Of a stretch of 45,543 nt of DNA, positions 1 through 7,785 are shown piece by piece (positions within the stretch are counted from its first letter, which is position 1; each line of letters starts with the position of its first letter). Under the pieces are notes generated by a model. It was not told the origin of the DNA. It saw only the letters and a list, made by a program, of their open reading frames with translations, and ran no database searches. The DNA is from Burkholderia arboris (GTDB lineage: Bacteria; Pseudomonadota; Gammaproteobacteria; Burkholderiales; Burkholderiaceae): assembly GCF_902499125.1 (NCBI RefSeq), contig NZ_CABVPX010000049.1, positions 1-45,543 on the forward strand. The letters are read 5' to 3'. The translations under genes were made by a program, and so were the position numbers.

Positions 1-690
1 GCCGCGTGCATGGTGATGCCGAACTTCCAGAACCCGCTCGGCTTCCAGATGCCCGACGAGCGCAAGCGCGAGCTGGTTGAGTACGCAACGAAAACGGGCA
101 TGCCGCTGATCGAGAACGGCGTGTACAACGAACTGTATTTCGGCGATACGCATCCGAGTTCGCTGAAATCCTATGACCGGACCGGGATCGTGCTGCATTG
201 CTCGTCGTTCTCGAAGAGCCTGACGGCCGCATACCGGATCGGCTGGGCGTTGCCGGGCCGCTATCGCGATCAGGTCGAGAAGCTGAAGTTCCTGAACACG
301 CTGGCGACGCCGTCGCTGCCGCAACTCGCGATCGCGGAGTTTCTCGAGCGCGACGGCTATGAGCATCACCTGCGGCGTTTGCGCAAGGCGTATGCGCAGC
401 AGGCGAACCTGATGCGTGCGATGGTGTCGCGGTTCTTCCCGGAAGGCACGCGCATCTCGAGCCCGGCGGGCGGGTACGTGCTGTGGGTCGAGCTGCCCGC
501 GCAGGTCGATGCGATGCGGCTGTACCAGCTCGCGCTGGAGCAGGGCATCACGATCGGTCCCGGCTACATGTTCTCGATCACCGACAACTACCGGAACTTC
601 ATCCGGTTGAACTACAGCAGCCCGTGGTCGCCGGAGATCGAACAGGCGGTGATCACGGTCGGGAAGCTGGCCGCGGCGTGCATGCGGTGA
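1..690 (+). CDS. MocR/GntR-type aminotransferase-like regulator, C-terminal part (5' end outside window)
   Basis: The reading frame is open from base 1, so this is the last 229 residues of a longer protein. It carries fold-type I PLP aminotransferase features: a PNFQNPLG segment, an LIENGVYNELYF stretch like the usual acidic D-Y motif, SFSKSL with the PLP-binding lysine, and a late FIRLNY arginine that would bind a substrate carboxylate. In this family such a domain usually follows an N-terminal GntR winged helix and makes a regulator. The N-terminal part is not visible, so a plain class I/II aminotransferase cannot be excluded. It is followed by a strong terminator, so it ends its own transcript. 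Confidence 0.8.
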   Translation, partial: AACMVMPNFQNPLGFQMPDERKRELVEYATKTGMPLIENGVYNELYFGDTHPSSLKSYDRTGIVLHCSSFSKSLTAAYRIGWALPGRYRDQVEKLKFLNTLATPSLPQLAIAEFLERDGYEHHLRRLRKAYAQQANLMRAMVSRFFPEGTRISSPAGGYVLWVELPAQVDAMRLYQLALEQGITIGPGYMFSITDNYRNFIRLNYSSPWSPEIEQAVITVGKLAAACMR

Positions 691-724
691 GCGGGCGCGT
701 GCGGTGTCATGCGCTTGGACGACG

Positions 725-755
725 AAGCCGGCCGGGTGCCGGCTTTGTCTTTTTG
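725..755 (+). terminator. Rho-independent terminator after the MocR-type gene
   Basis: An 8-bp perfect stem (AAGCCGGC / GCCGGCTT) with a 5-base loop is followed by TGTCTTTTT. It lies 35 bases after the stop codon of the plus-strand gene and just before the convergent monooxygenase gene ends. Confidence 0.8.
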
Positions 756-784
756 AGTGGTCGCTGGCTGCGCATCAACCGCCA

Positions 785-2323
785 TCAGTCGCGCGGCGGT
801 TCGTCCGAGCGGTACAGCACGAACCCGTCGGGGCGGACCAGCACGTGGCCGTCGTCGGGAAGCGCGGTCGACGCGTGCCAGCCGGTCGCGGCGTCGACGA
901 AGTCGAAGTCCCTGCCGGCCACCAGGACGGCCGGGTTCGCACGGCTCAGGCTCGCGCGGCCCGACGAGGCGACCGGCGCGGCCGGGCCGGCGAGCAGCAC
1001 GTAGCCGCTGCCGAACAGGTCGAGTGTCGACATCTGCCGGCCATCGCGCCGGATCCACGCATGCGGGAAGCGCGTGCCGGTTTGCGCCTGCAGTTGCACG
1101 ACGGAATCGGGCGGTGCGTCGCCGGCTTCCCGGTAGCGATGACGCAGCAGCACGTCGCCGGTGTCGAGCAATCCGGCGAAGACGTGCCGGTTCGCATCGG
1201 TCTCGATGCCGAAGCGCGCGTAGAAGTCGCTGCGCAGCAGCGCCTGATGCCCGTTGCGCACGGCCAGCGGCCGCCGCTCGGAATCGTAGCTGTCGAGCAG
1301 CGCCGCATCCGCGTCGCCGCGCAGCGTCGCGGCGAGCTTCCACGCGAGATTGTGCGCGTCCGCGATGCCGGTCGTCGCGTTGAATCCCCCCCACGGCGGC
1401 ATCACGTGCGCGGCGTCGCCGCACAGAAACGCGCGGCCCGACCGGTAGCGCGTCGCGACGCGCACGCCGGTGTTCCACGTGCCGTGGCTCCGGATGTCGA
1501 TGCCGAGGTCGTCCAGACCGATCGCGGCGCGCACGAGGCCGGGCAGGGCGTGGTCGGGCGGCGGCCCTTGCACGGGGTCGTACTCGAGATGGAATGACCA
1601 TTTGTCGGCGTTGTCCATGGCAAGGAACAGGCCGCGCACGGTCGCGTTCGCGACCTCGCACTGGCTGAACGTGCGGCCCTGCACGGTCCGGCCAAGATCC
1701 GCATGGAAGAAGATGTTGACGAAATGCTGCGGTGCCGGCGTATCGACCGTATCGATGCCGAGATGCCGGCGCACGAAGCTGCCACCGCCGTCGGCGCCGA
1801 CGAGCCAGGCGGCCTCGATCCCGGCTTCCACGCCGTCCGGGCCGCGCACGGTGGCAAGGACGGTGTCGCCGGTCATGCTGAACGACACGAGCGTGTGGCC
1901 GAAGCGGACATCGCCGCCGCGCGCTTCGACATGCCGGCGCAGTACGGGCTCGATCAGCGTCTGCGGGCACGCGGTGAAGCGCGACGGCGACGGCGCGATC
2001 GCGGCCAGCTTCGATTGCATGGCCGCGATGTCGATGACCGGTTGCGCATCGACCAGCGTGCGCCCGCGACGCGCCCCGCCGAACGCACCCTGCCGCCACG
2101 CACCGGCCGCTGCGTCCGTGACGGCGTCTTCCACGCCGGCCTGACGGAACAGTTCCATCGTCCGCAGATGAATGCCGCGTGCGCGGGGCAGCGATGACAC
2201 GCCCGTGTTTTTCTCGACCAGGATGAACGGAACATCGAGGCGCTGCAGGAACAGGGCTGCGGACAGTCCGACCAGCCCGCCGCCGGCGATCAGCACCGGC
2301 GTCGTAGTGACAGAGGTAGGCAT
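785..2323 (-). CDS. FAD-dependent aromatic/polyketide hydroxylase (PheA/TfdB-type group A monooxygenase)
   Basis: The 512-residue protein has the three flavin motifs of group A hydroxylases: an N-terminal AGGGLVGL dinucleotide fold, VGADGGGSFVRRHLGI (the DG motif), and CGDAAHVMPPWGGF followed by GIADAHNLAWKL (the GD motif). The last ~130 residues resemble the thioredoxin-like tail of phenol and polyketide hydroxylases. The ATG at 2323 is chosen because AAGGTG lies 7 bases upstream; the longer frame to 2371 would start inside the operator. It is divergent from a TetR-like repressor with tetO-like sites between. The family hydroxylates phenolic or polycyclic aromatics with NAD(P)H and O2. The tetR pairing suggests a tetracycline-like or other polyketide substrate, which is inference. 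Confidence 0.85.
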   Translation of the reverse strand: MPTSVTTTPVLIAGGGLVGLSAALFLQRLDVPFILVEKNTGVSSLPRARGIHLRTMELFRQAGVEDAVTDAAAGAWRQGAFGGARRGRTLVDAQPVIDIAAMQSKLAAIAPSPSRFTACPQTLIEPVLRRHVEARGGDVRFGHTLVSFSMTGDTVLATVRGPDGVEAGIEAAWLVGADGGGSFVRRHLGIDTVDTPAPQHFVNIFFHADLGRTVQGRTFSQCEVANATVRGLFLAMDNADKWSFHLEYDPVQGPPPDHALPGLVRAAIGLDDLGIDIRSHGTWNTGVRVATRYRSGRAFLCGDAAHVMPPWGGFNATTGIADAHNLAWKLAATLRGDADAALLDSYDSERRPLAVRNGHQALLRSDFYARFGIETDANRHVFAGLLDTGDVLLRHRYREAGDAPPDSVVQLQAQTGTRFPHAWIRRDGRQMSTLDLFGSGYVLLAGPAAPVASSGRASLSRANPAVLVAGRDFDFVDAATGWHASTALPDDGHVLVRPDGFVLYRSDEPPRD

Positions 2324-2345
2324 CGGGCACACCTTCGCGTAAAAT

Positions 2346-2358
2346 TTATCGGTGATAA
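2346..2358. promoter_or_regulatory. Operator palindrome 1 (tetO-like) between hydroxylase and tetR-like gene
   Basis: TTATC-GGT-GATAA is a perfect 13-bp inverted repeat with a 3-base centre, the same architecture as tet operators. It lies 23 bases upstream of the hydroxylase ATG and its centre is 19 bp from that of the second palindrome. Confidence 0.7.
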
Positions 2359-2363
2359 GTTTA

Positions 2364-2378
2364 TCTATCATCGATAGA
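2364..2378. promoter_or_regulatory. Operator palindrome 2, near-identical to the tetO core
   Basis: TCTATC-ATC-GATAGA is a perfect 15-bp inverted repeat. Its core CTATCATCGATAG differs by one base from the classical tetO1 core CTATCATTGATAG. It lies 11 bases before the repressor ATG, so a bound repressor would shut both divergent promoters. Confidence 0.8.
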
Positions 2379-2389
2379 GAAGATCAAGC

Positions 2390-3289
2390 ATGGCGAAGAT
2401 ACGACGTGACGAAATCGTGGATGCGGCGCTCGCGCTGCTCGACGAACAGGGGCTTGATGCGCTGACGACCCGGCGCCTTGCGCAGCGGCTCGGGGTCGAG
2501 TCGGCGGCGCTTTACTGGCATTACCGCGACAAGTCGGTGCTGCTGGCGGAAATGGCTGCCGTCGCGCTGGCGCGGCATCACACGCTCGACGTGCCGGCCG
2601 GCATCGCGCAGTGGGACGCGTGGTTCGCCGACAACGCGCGCAGCTTTCGCCGCGCATTGCTCGCGTATCGGGACGGTGCGCGGCTGCATGCGGGTTCGAC
2701 GCCGGGCCCCGATGCCGTCGAGCGGATCAGGCCGAAAATCGCGTACCTGGTACGCGCCGGCCTGACGGAGCAGGAGGCCGGGATGGCGATGCTGGCTGCA
2801 GGCCAGTTCACGATCGGCTGCGTGCTGGAGCAGCAGGCCGCGCAGGGGGGCGGGGCGGAGGAGCCGGCGCGGCGCGAGGCGGCCGACGACCGGCCGCGGA
2901 CGAACGGGGCGACGCTGGCGCCGATCGACCCCGGTGTGGCGTTCGAATTCGGGCTCGGCCTGATCGTGGACGGCTTGCGCCGGCGGGTGGGCCGCGCGTT
3001 CCCTTGCGTCGGGGTGCGTTACCCGCCCGTTACCGGCGGAAAGAACGCGACCTCGCTGTCCTCCCGCACGACGAACTCCCCGGTCACCATCTCGAGGTTC
3101 ACGGCCGCCCGCACGGGGCGGTCCATCCGCAGCGCTTCCGCGCTGCGTGCGTCGCGCGCGGCCAGCGTGCTGCGCAGCGCATCGACGGTGAGTTCGCGCG
3201 CATCGACCTCGACGGTTTCTTCGTCGGTGTCGAGTTGCTCGCGGATGCTTGCAAAGTATTTGATGGTCAGTTTCATCGCGATGTCTTGA
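2390..3289 (+). CDS. TetR-class repressor with tetracycline-pocket residues and a read-through C-terminus
   Basis: Residues 1-205 align without gaps to the true tetracycline repressor as I remember it. The HTH is ARRLAQRLGV-like (residues 26-47, here TTRRLAQRLGV then ALYWHYRDK). The drug-contact positions H64, N82, F86 and H100 are present at exactly the same numbers; T103 is Ser and Q116 is Lys. The C-terminal helix FEFGLGLIVDGL (residues ~185-196) matches the end of TetR. The frame then runs on ~95 residues with no stop, antisense to moaD, giving a Ser/Arg-rich tail that looks non-native. It would repress the divergent hydroxylase through the palindromes at 2346-2378. The ligand is unknown. 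Confidence 0.85.
   Translation: MAKIRRDEIVDAALALLDEQGLDALTTRRLAQRLGVESAALYWHYRDKSVLLAEMAAVALARHHTLDVPAGIAQWDAWFADNARSFRRALLAYRDGARLHAGSTPGPDAVERIRPKIAYLVRAGLTEQEAGMAMLAAGQFTIGCVLEQQAAQGGGAEEPARREAADDRPRTNGATLAPIDPGVAFEFGLGLIVDGLRRRVGRAFPCVGVRYPPVTGGKNATSLSSRTTNSPVTISRFTAARTGRSIRSASALRASRAASVLRSASTVSSRASTSTVSSSVSSCSRMLAKYLMVSFIAMS
3019..3276 (-). CDS. moaD: Molybdopterin synthase small subunit MoaD
   Basis: The 85-residue protein begins MKLTIKYFASIREQL, keeps the AFFPPVTGG ending with the Gly-Gly that is thiocarboxylated, and has the usual MoaD length. MoaD donates sulfur to cyclic pyranopterin in the MoaD-MoaE complex in the cytosol. It lies 52 bp after moaE on the same strand, at the end of moaA-moaE-moaD. 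The longer frame to 3426 runs into moaE and is not used. The plus-strand TetR-like frame fully overlaps this gene antisense. Confidence 0.93.
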   Translation of the reverse strand: MKLTIKYFASIREQLDTDEETVEVDARELTVDALRSTLAARDARSAEALRMDRPVRAAVNLEMVTGEFVVREDSEVAFFPPVTGG

Positions 3290-3328
3290 ACGGAAGCGGC
3301 GGAATCGGAAACCGCGAAGCGGACGCGG

Positions 3329-3898
3329 TCAGCCCCAGCGCCGCATTGCCTGGTCGTCGTGCGCTTTCGCCTCGACCCAGCCGGATTCGCCGTCGTGCCG
3401 GATTTCCTTCTTCCAGAACGGCGCATGGGTCTTCAGGAAATCCATCAGGAACTCGCAGGCATCGAATGCAGAGGCGCGATGCGCAGCGGCCACCACGACC
3501 AGCACGACGGCCTGACCGAGCGGGATGCGGCCCACGCGGTGCACGATCTTGGCCGATTCGAGCCGCCAGCGCGCGCTGGCTTCCTCGACGATGCTCCAGA
3601 GCGCCTGCTCGGTCATCGTCGGGTAGTGCTCGACTTCCAGCGCGACGACGTCGTCGACGTCGCCTTCCTTGCGCACGACGCCGAGGAAATTCACGACCGC
3701 ACCGACATTCGGATTACGAACGATCGGCGCGAGCTCGGCACCGGCATCGATCGGCGCGTACTGGACGCGCACTTCGAAGCCGGCCGCAATCGAGGGCGCC
3801 GGTTCGGTGTGCGGGTCGGTCGCGTCGACGGAAGGCGGGCTGCCGGCACGCAGCGGATCGTCCGGCAGCCCGGCGCGGGATTCGGTGAAGGTCGTCAT
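3329..3898 (-). CDS. moaE: Molybdopterin synthase catalytic subunit MoaE
   Basis: The 189-residue protein contains the MoaE core: GAVVNFLGVVR, then LEVEHYPTM, VHRVGRIPLGQAVVLV and HAPFWKKE with the catalytic lysines. It makes molybdopterin from cyclic pyranopterin using MoaD thiocarboxylate. The start at 3898 is supported by GGAGA 7 bases upstream. The first ~45 residues (Pro/Ala/Asp-rich) are an extension relative to E. coli MoaE. It sits between moaA and moaD on the same strand with short gaps, so cotranscription is likely. Confidence 0.93.
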   Translation of the reverse strand: MTTFTESRAGLPDDPLRAGSPPSVDATDPHTEPAPSIAAGFEVRVQYAPIDAGAELAPIVRNPNVGAVVNFLGVVRKEGDVDDVVALEVEHYPTMTEQALWSIVEEASARWRLESAKIVHRVGRIPLGQAVVLVVVAAAHRASAFDACEFLMDFLKTHAPFWKKEIRHDGESGWVEAKAHDDQAMRRWG

Positions 3899-3946
3899 GA
3901 CAGGTTCTCCATGGGGGCGGCGCATCCGGTGTCGCGCGGCGGCCCG

Positions 3947-5071
3947 TCAGCCGCCGACGAGCGACATGCGCACGGTCGGATAGGTCTTGCCCGGCGCGCG
4001 GGCCGGCCGTGCGGCCCGGCGCTCGGAATAGCGGTCGTCGCGTTGCGTCCAGCGCGCGCGGACGGCCGCTGCGAGGTCGCCGGTCGAAGCGGCGTCGTCG
4101 AGCCACGGCCGCAGGTCGGTGCCTTGCGTCGCGAACAGGCACGTATAGAGCTGCCCGTCGGCCGACACGCGCGCCCGCGAGCAGGTGCCGCAGAACGGAT
4201 GCGACACGCTCGCGATGAAGCCGACTTCGCCGGCGCCGTCGATGTGCGCGCAACGGATCGCGGTGGCGTCGTGCCCCGGTTCGCCGACGAGTACGAGCGG
4301 GTAGTGCTCGTCGATCAGCTCACGCATTCGCGCGGCCGGCACGACCTTGTCGCCGGACCAGAAGCTCGCGCCGCCGACATCCATGTATTCGATGAAGCGC
4401 ACGGCCACGCCGGACTGCCGGAAGTGACGCACGAGCGGCAGGATCTGGTCGTCGTTCACGCCGCGCTCGATCACTGCGTTGACCTTGACGGGTGCGAGCC
4501 CGGCCGCGTGCGCGGCCTCGATGCCGGCCAGCACGCGCGACACGGGCACGTCGGCGTCGCTCATCCGGCGGAATACCGCATCGTCGAGCGCATCGAGGCT
4601 CACGGTCACGCGCGACAGCCCTGCATCGCGCAACGTGCGTGCCTTCGCGGCGAGCAGCGAACCGTTGGTCGTCAGCGCGATTTCGACGGGTTTGCCGTCG
4701 ACGGTCGTCAGCGCGGCCAGCCGCTCGATCAGCGCTTCGAGGTGGCGGCGCAGCAGCGGCTCGCCGCCCGTGATGCGGATCTTTTCGACGCCGAGCGACG
4801 TAAAGGCGCGTGCGATCTTTTCCAGTTGCGCGAACGACAATCGTTCGGACGACGGCATGAACGCGTAGTCGGCGCCGAAGCTTTCGCGCGGCATGCAGTA
4901 GCCGCAGCGGAAATTGCACTGATCGATGACGGACAGACGCAGGTCGCGCAGCGGGCGGCCGAGCGTGTCGGACGTGCGGGGGAAGGCGCCGGGCGATGCG
5001 CCGCCGGATGAAACGGCGGCGGCCGGCGCGGCGGAAACGATGGCATTCACGATCGGGTCGTCGGCCTGCAT
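3947..5071 (-). CDS. moaA: GTP 3',8-cyclase MoaA (radical SAM)
   Basis: The 374-residue protein has the radical SAM cluster C52-x3-C56-x2-C59 (CNFRCGYC), the ITGGEPLLRR motif, and the second cluster CGTCSRARVSADGQ followed by YTC. It ends in Gly-Gly as MoaA proteins do. It performs the first step of molybdenum cofactor synthesis, GTP to cyclic pyranopterin precursor. The ATG at 5071 gives a ~40-residue N-terminal extension; a longer frame to 5128 exists but looks random. No good Shine-Dalgarno sequence is visible for either start, so the start is uncertain. moaE follows 48 bp downstream. Confidence 0.93.
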   Translation of the reverse strand: MQADDPIVNAIVSAAPAAAVSSGGASPGAFPRTSDTLGRPLRDLRLSVIDQCNFRCGYCMPRESFGADYAFMPSSERLSFAQLEKIARAFTSLGVEKIRITGGEPLLRRHLEALIERLAALTTVDGKPVEIALTTNGSLLAAKARTLRDAGLSRVTVSLDALDDAVFRRMSDADVPVSRVLAGIEAAHAAGLAPVKVNAVIERGVNDDQILPLVRHFRQSGVAVRFIEYMDVGGASFWSGDKVVPAARMRELIDEHYPLVLVGEPGHDATAIRCAHIDGAGEVGFIASVSHPFCGTCSRARVSADGQLYTCLFATQGTDLRPWLDDAASTGDLAAAVRARWTQRDDRYSERRAARPARAPGKTYPTVRMSLVGG

Positions 5072-5279
5072 GAAGTAAGCGGAGGGGCATCGCCGGCCGG
5101 CCGTGCGTGTGCCGACGTGTCGGCGCACAGGTCGTGACGAGCCTCATCGTGAGCATAGTCCGCCGGTTTTTTCCGGCAGAGACACAATCGCGCCCGAATT
5201 GCAGGAATACAGTTCGCCGGGCGGAAGGCGCGACACGTGCCGCGATTGCGCTGCATCGGGCGGGTGTCAGGCGTCGTGC

Positions 5280-6494
5280 TCATGCGAGCCAGTGCGCGAA
5301 TTCGTAATACGGAACTGCGTCGCCGCGCGCGATCGCGCGCCCGGCGGGCAGCCGCGCAAGCCCGCTGGCCTGCACCAGCGACTGCAGCGTGCCGGCGCCT
5401 TGCTGGCGCAGCGTGTCGAGCACGGGCGCACCACCGGCGCCGACCGTGCAACGCACGCGCACGAAGCGTTCGCGTTGCGCATCGGGTTCGAAGCCGGTGT
5501 CGATCGGCAGCGACGGCACGGCCGGCCGGCATGCGTCGCGCCCCTGCAGGCGGCGGATCAGCGGTGCGACGAACAGCGCGAACGCCGTCATCGCGGCCCC
5601 CGGATTGCCGGGCAGCAGCACCACGGGGCGCGTGTCGAGCCGCGCGAGCGCGACCGGCTTGCCGGGTTTCATCCGCACGCCGGTGACGATGAACGACGCG
5701 CCGAGCGCGGTCAGCGCGGGGCGCAGCAGATCCTTGTCGCCGACCGAAGCGCCGCCGACGCAGATCACCAGGTCGCAGTGCGCATGCAGGTCGCGCAGCG
5801 CACGATCGACGGCCGGCGCCGTATCGGCCGCGTGCAGGCGCATCGCGACGCCGGCGCCGGTTCCTTCAACCAGTGCGGCGAGCATTGGCGCATTGCTGTT
5901 GTAGATCTGCTGCGGCGCACGCGGCTGGCCGCACGCGACGAGTTCGTCGCCGGTCGTCAGGATGCCGACCCGCAGCGACGGGCTTATGTCGACGCGTGCG
6001 AACCCTTGCGCGGCGGCTACGCCGACGTGCATCGCGCCGATCCGCACGCCGGCCGGCACCAGCAGGTCGCCCGCGCGCACTTCCTCGCCGCGCCGGCGGA
6101 TATGCGACCCGCAGCGCTGCGGTGCGTCGAACGCGACCCAACCGTCCTGTTCGCGTGCATGCTCCTGCATCACGACGGTGTCCGCGCCGGGCGGAATCAG
6201 GCTGCCGGTAAAGATGCGCGCGGCCGTGCGCGGGGCCAGCGGCGCCGGCGTATCGCCTGCATAGCAGCGTTGCGCGACGTGCAGCGGCTCGCCCTGCGCG
6301 AGATCCGCGTAACGCACCGCATAGCCGTCCATCGCGCTCTGGTCGGCCGGCGGCTGGTCGAGCACGGCGGTCAGCGGTGCGGCCAGCACGTGGCCGGCCG
6401 CTTCGGCGACCAGCAGGGTGGCGCGGGCCCCAAGCGGCGCGAACGCGCCGGCGAATTGCTGCTGCGCGGTATCGAAATCGAACAGGTGTTTCAT
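5280..6494 (-). CDS. moeA: Molybdopterin molybdenumtransferase MoeA
   Basis: The 404-residue protein has the MoeA signature segments: DQSAMDGYAVR, FTGSLIPPGADTVVMQE, ILTTGDELV, IYNSNAPML, GGASVGDKD, GVRMKPGKPVALA and LPGNPGAAMTAF. It inserts molybdate into adenylated molybdopterin. Its ATG overlaps the fdhD stop codon as ATGA, which indicates translational coupling. moaA starts ~210 bp downstream on the same strand, so fdhD-moeA-moaA-moaE-moaD may form one or two transcription units. Confidence 0.93.
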   Translation of the reverse strand: MKHLFDFDTAQQQFAGAFAPLGARATLLVAEAAGHVLAAPLTAVLDQPPADQSAMDGYAVRYADLAQGEPLHVAQRCYAGDTPAPLAPRTAARIFTGSLIPPGADTVVMQEHAREQDGWVAFDAPQRCGSHIRRRGEEVRAGDLLVPAGVRIGAMHVGVAAAQGFARVDISPSLRVGILTTGDELVACGQPRAPQQIYNSNAPMLAALVEGTGAGVAMRLHAADTAPAVDRALRDLHAHCDLVICVGGASVGDKDLLRPALTALGASFIVTGVRMKPGKPVALARLDTRPVVLLPGNPGAAMTAFALFVAPLIRRLQGRDACRPAVPSLPIDTGFEPDAQRERFVRVRCTVGAGGAPVLDTLRQQGAGTLQSLVQASGLARLPAGRAIARGDAVPYYEFAHWLA

Positions 6495-7363
6495 GACGAG
6501 AGGGTCGCTTGCTCGGGCGCAAGCGCCGGTTGGTCGGGGTGAACGGCGACGGGCGACACGTATTCGACGAAGCCGTCGTTGCGGCAGAAGCCGAGCAGCC
6601 GCACGCCGGCTTCGCGGGCGACGTCGATCGCGAGCGACGTCGGCGCCGAGATCGTCGCGATCATCGGGATGCCGACCCGCGCGGCCTTGCGCACCAGCTC
6701 GTAGCTCGCGCGGCTCGACAGGAACGCGAAGCCCGCGCCCGGGTCGGCGCGCCGCCGCGCGAGATGCCCGATCAGCTTGTCGAGCGCGTTGTGGCGGCCG
6801 ACGTCCTCGAACACGTCGAGCACCGCGCCGTCGCGGTCGCACCACGCGGCCGCGTGGATGCCGCCCGTCTCGCGCATCAGCGTCTGGCGGGCCGGCAGTG
6901 CGCGCGCGGCGCGGGCGATCGCGTCGGCGCCGATGCCGGCAGCCGCGCCGGCGGCCGCGATGCGCGGCGGGTGCAGGTCGAGCTGCGCGATGCTTTCGAT
7001 CCCGCAGACGCCGCAGCCCGTGCGGCCGGCCAGCGCGCGGCGGTGCGCCTTCAGCGCCATGAATGCCTGCTGCGACACGGTGAGCCGCACTTCGGCGCTG
7101 CCGGGCCGGCATTCGCTTTCGATGTCGAACACGTCGGACGCGCGCTCGACGATGCCTTCGCTCAGCGCGAAGCCGAGACCGAACGTATCGAGGTCGATCG
7201 GCGTGGCCATCATGACCGTGTGCGAGATGCCGTTGAATACGAGTGCGACCGGCGTTTCTTCGACGACGCGATCGATGGTGTCGCGCACGTCGCCGGCACG
7301 ATGACGCGTCACATGACACGCGGTGCTGCCGGTCGGATCGTCGAGTCGGGTGCAGGACTCCAT
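6491..7363 (-). CDS. fdhD: Formate dehydrogenase sulfurtransferase FdhD
   Basis: The 290-residue protein carries the FdhD C117-x2-C120 motif in GRTGCGVCGIES, plus FGLGFALSEGIV, FEDVGRHNALDKLIGH and SSRASYELVRKAA. FdhD passes sulfur from the cysteine desulfurase to the bis-MGD cofactor of formate dehydrogenases. The start at 7363 has GGAG 8 bases upstream. It is the first gene of the pair fdhD-moeA. A formate-dehydrogenase-like molybdoenzyme lies about 27 kb away at 34635-36914 and is a plausible client. Confidence 0.93.
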   Translation of the reverse strand: MESCTRLDDPTGSTACHVTRHRAGDVRDTIDRVVEETPVALVFNGISHTVMMATPIDLDTFGLGFALSEGIVERASDVFDIESECRPGSAEVRLTVSQQAFMALKAHRRALAGRTGCGVCGIESIAQLDLHPPRIAAAGAAAGIGADAIARAARALPARQTLMRETGGIHAAAWCDRDGAVLDVFEDVGRHNALDKLIGHLARRRADPGAGFAFLSSRASYELVRKAARVGIPMIATISAPTSLAIDVAREAGVRLLGFCRNDGFVEYVSPVAVHPDQPALAPEQATLSS

Positions 7364-7785
7364 GCGTTTTTCTCCAGGCGGGGCGGCCGGCGGACCGGCC
7401 GGGCTCGGCGCATTGGCCGAACCACGGGAATCGAAGCTGCCGGACGGGTGCCGCAGGGCGCACTACCGCCCCGGGCAGGCGTTGCATAACATGTTAAGTG
7501 GAGTGAACAGCGCGCCGGAGGCACAGCACCGCAACGCGGAAAGCAGTACAGCTGACCATCCCGCGGGCACGAAATGTGTTTTCCGTACACACATCTTCGG
7601 CGGCGGAAGCAGCACAGTTTCGGCGCACGTTCGAGTGATTGCGAGTATCGTTGCAAACGCGATATCGTCATTCACGCTTCGATGCCATGCGAGTGACCGT
7701 TTGTGTTCGCATGTGTTGTCGCCAAGCCGTCGCGCGATTTCCTGCTTCGGGCGTACGTCCTCACAATCACGAGCAAATTACGGTC
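7364..7785. other. Divergent intergenic region fdhD / cydA
   Basis: No convincing gene is seen in these 422 bases, although several spurious frames cross it. It must hold the divergent promoters for fdhD and cydA. I looked for an FNR/Anr box of the TTGAT-N4-ATCAA type and did not find one. Confidence 0.5.

Noticed and set aside
2324..2371. Extended hydroxylase start at 2371
   Set aside because: It would place coding sequence over the operator palindromes; the ATG at 2323 has a proper ribosome site.
3359..5011. A 550-codon plus-strand frame across moaE and moaA
   Set aside because: It is the antisense shadow of two well-recognised genes.
5072..5279. A molybdenum-cofactor riboswitch before moaA
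   Set aside because: Only a short GCCGG-A6-CCGGC hairpin is present, without any conserved Moco RNA features that I could identify.
7364..7785. An Anr/FNR box before cydA
   Set aside because: No TTGAT-N4-ATCAA match was found.
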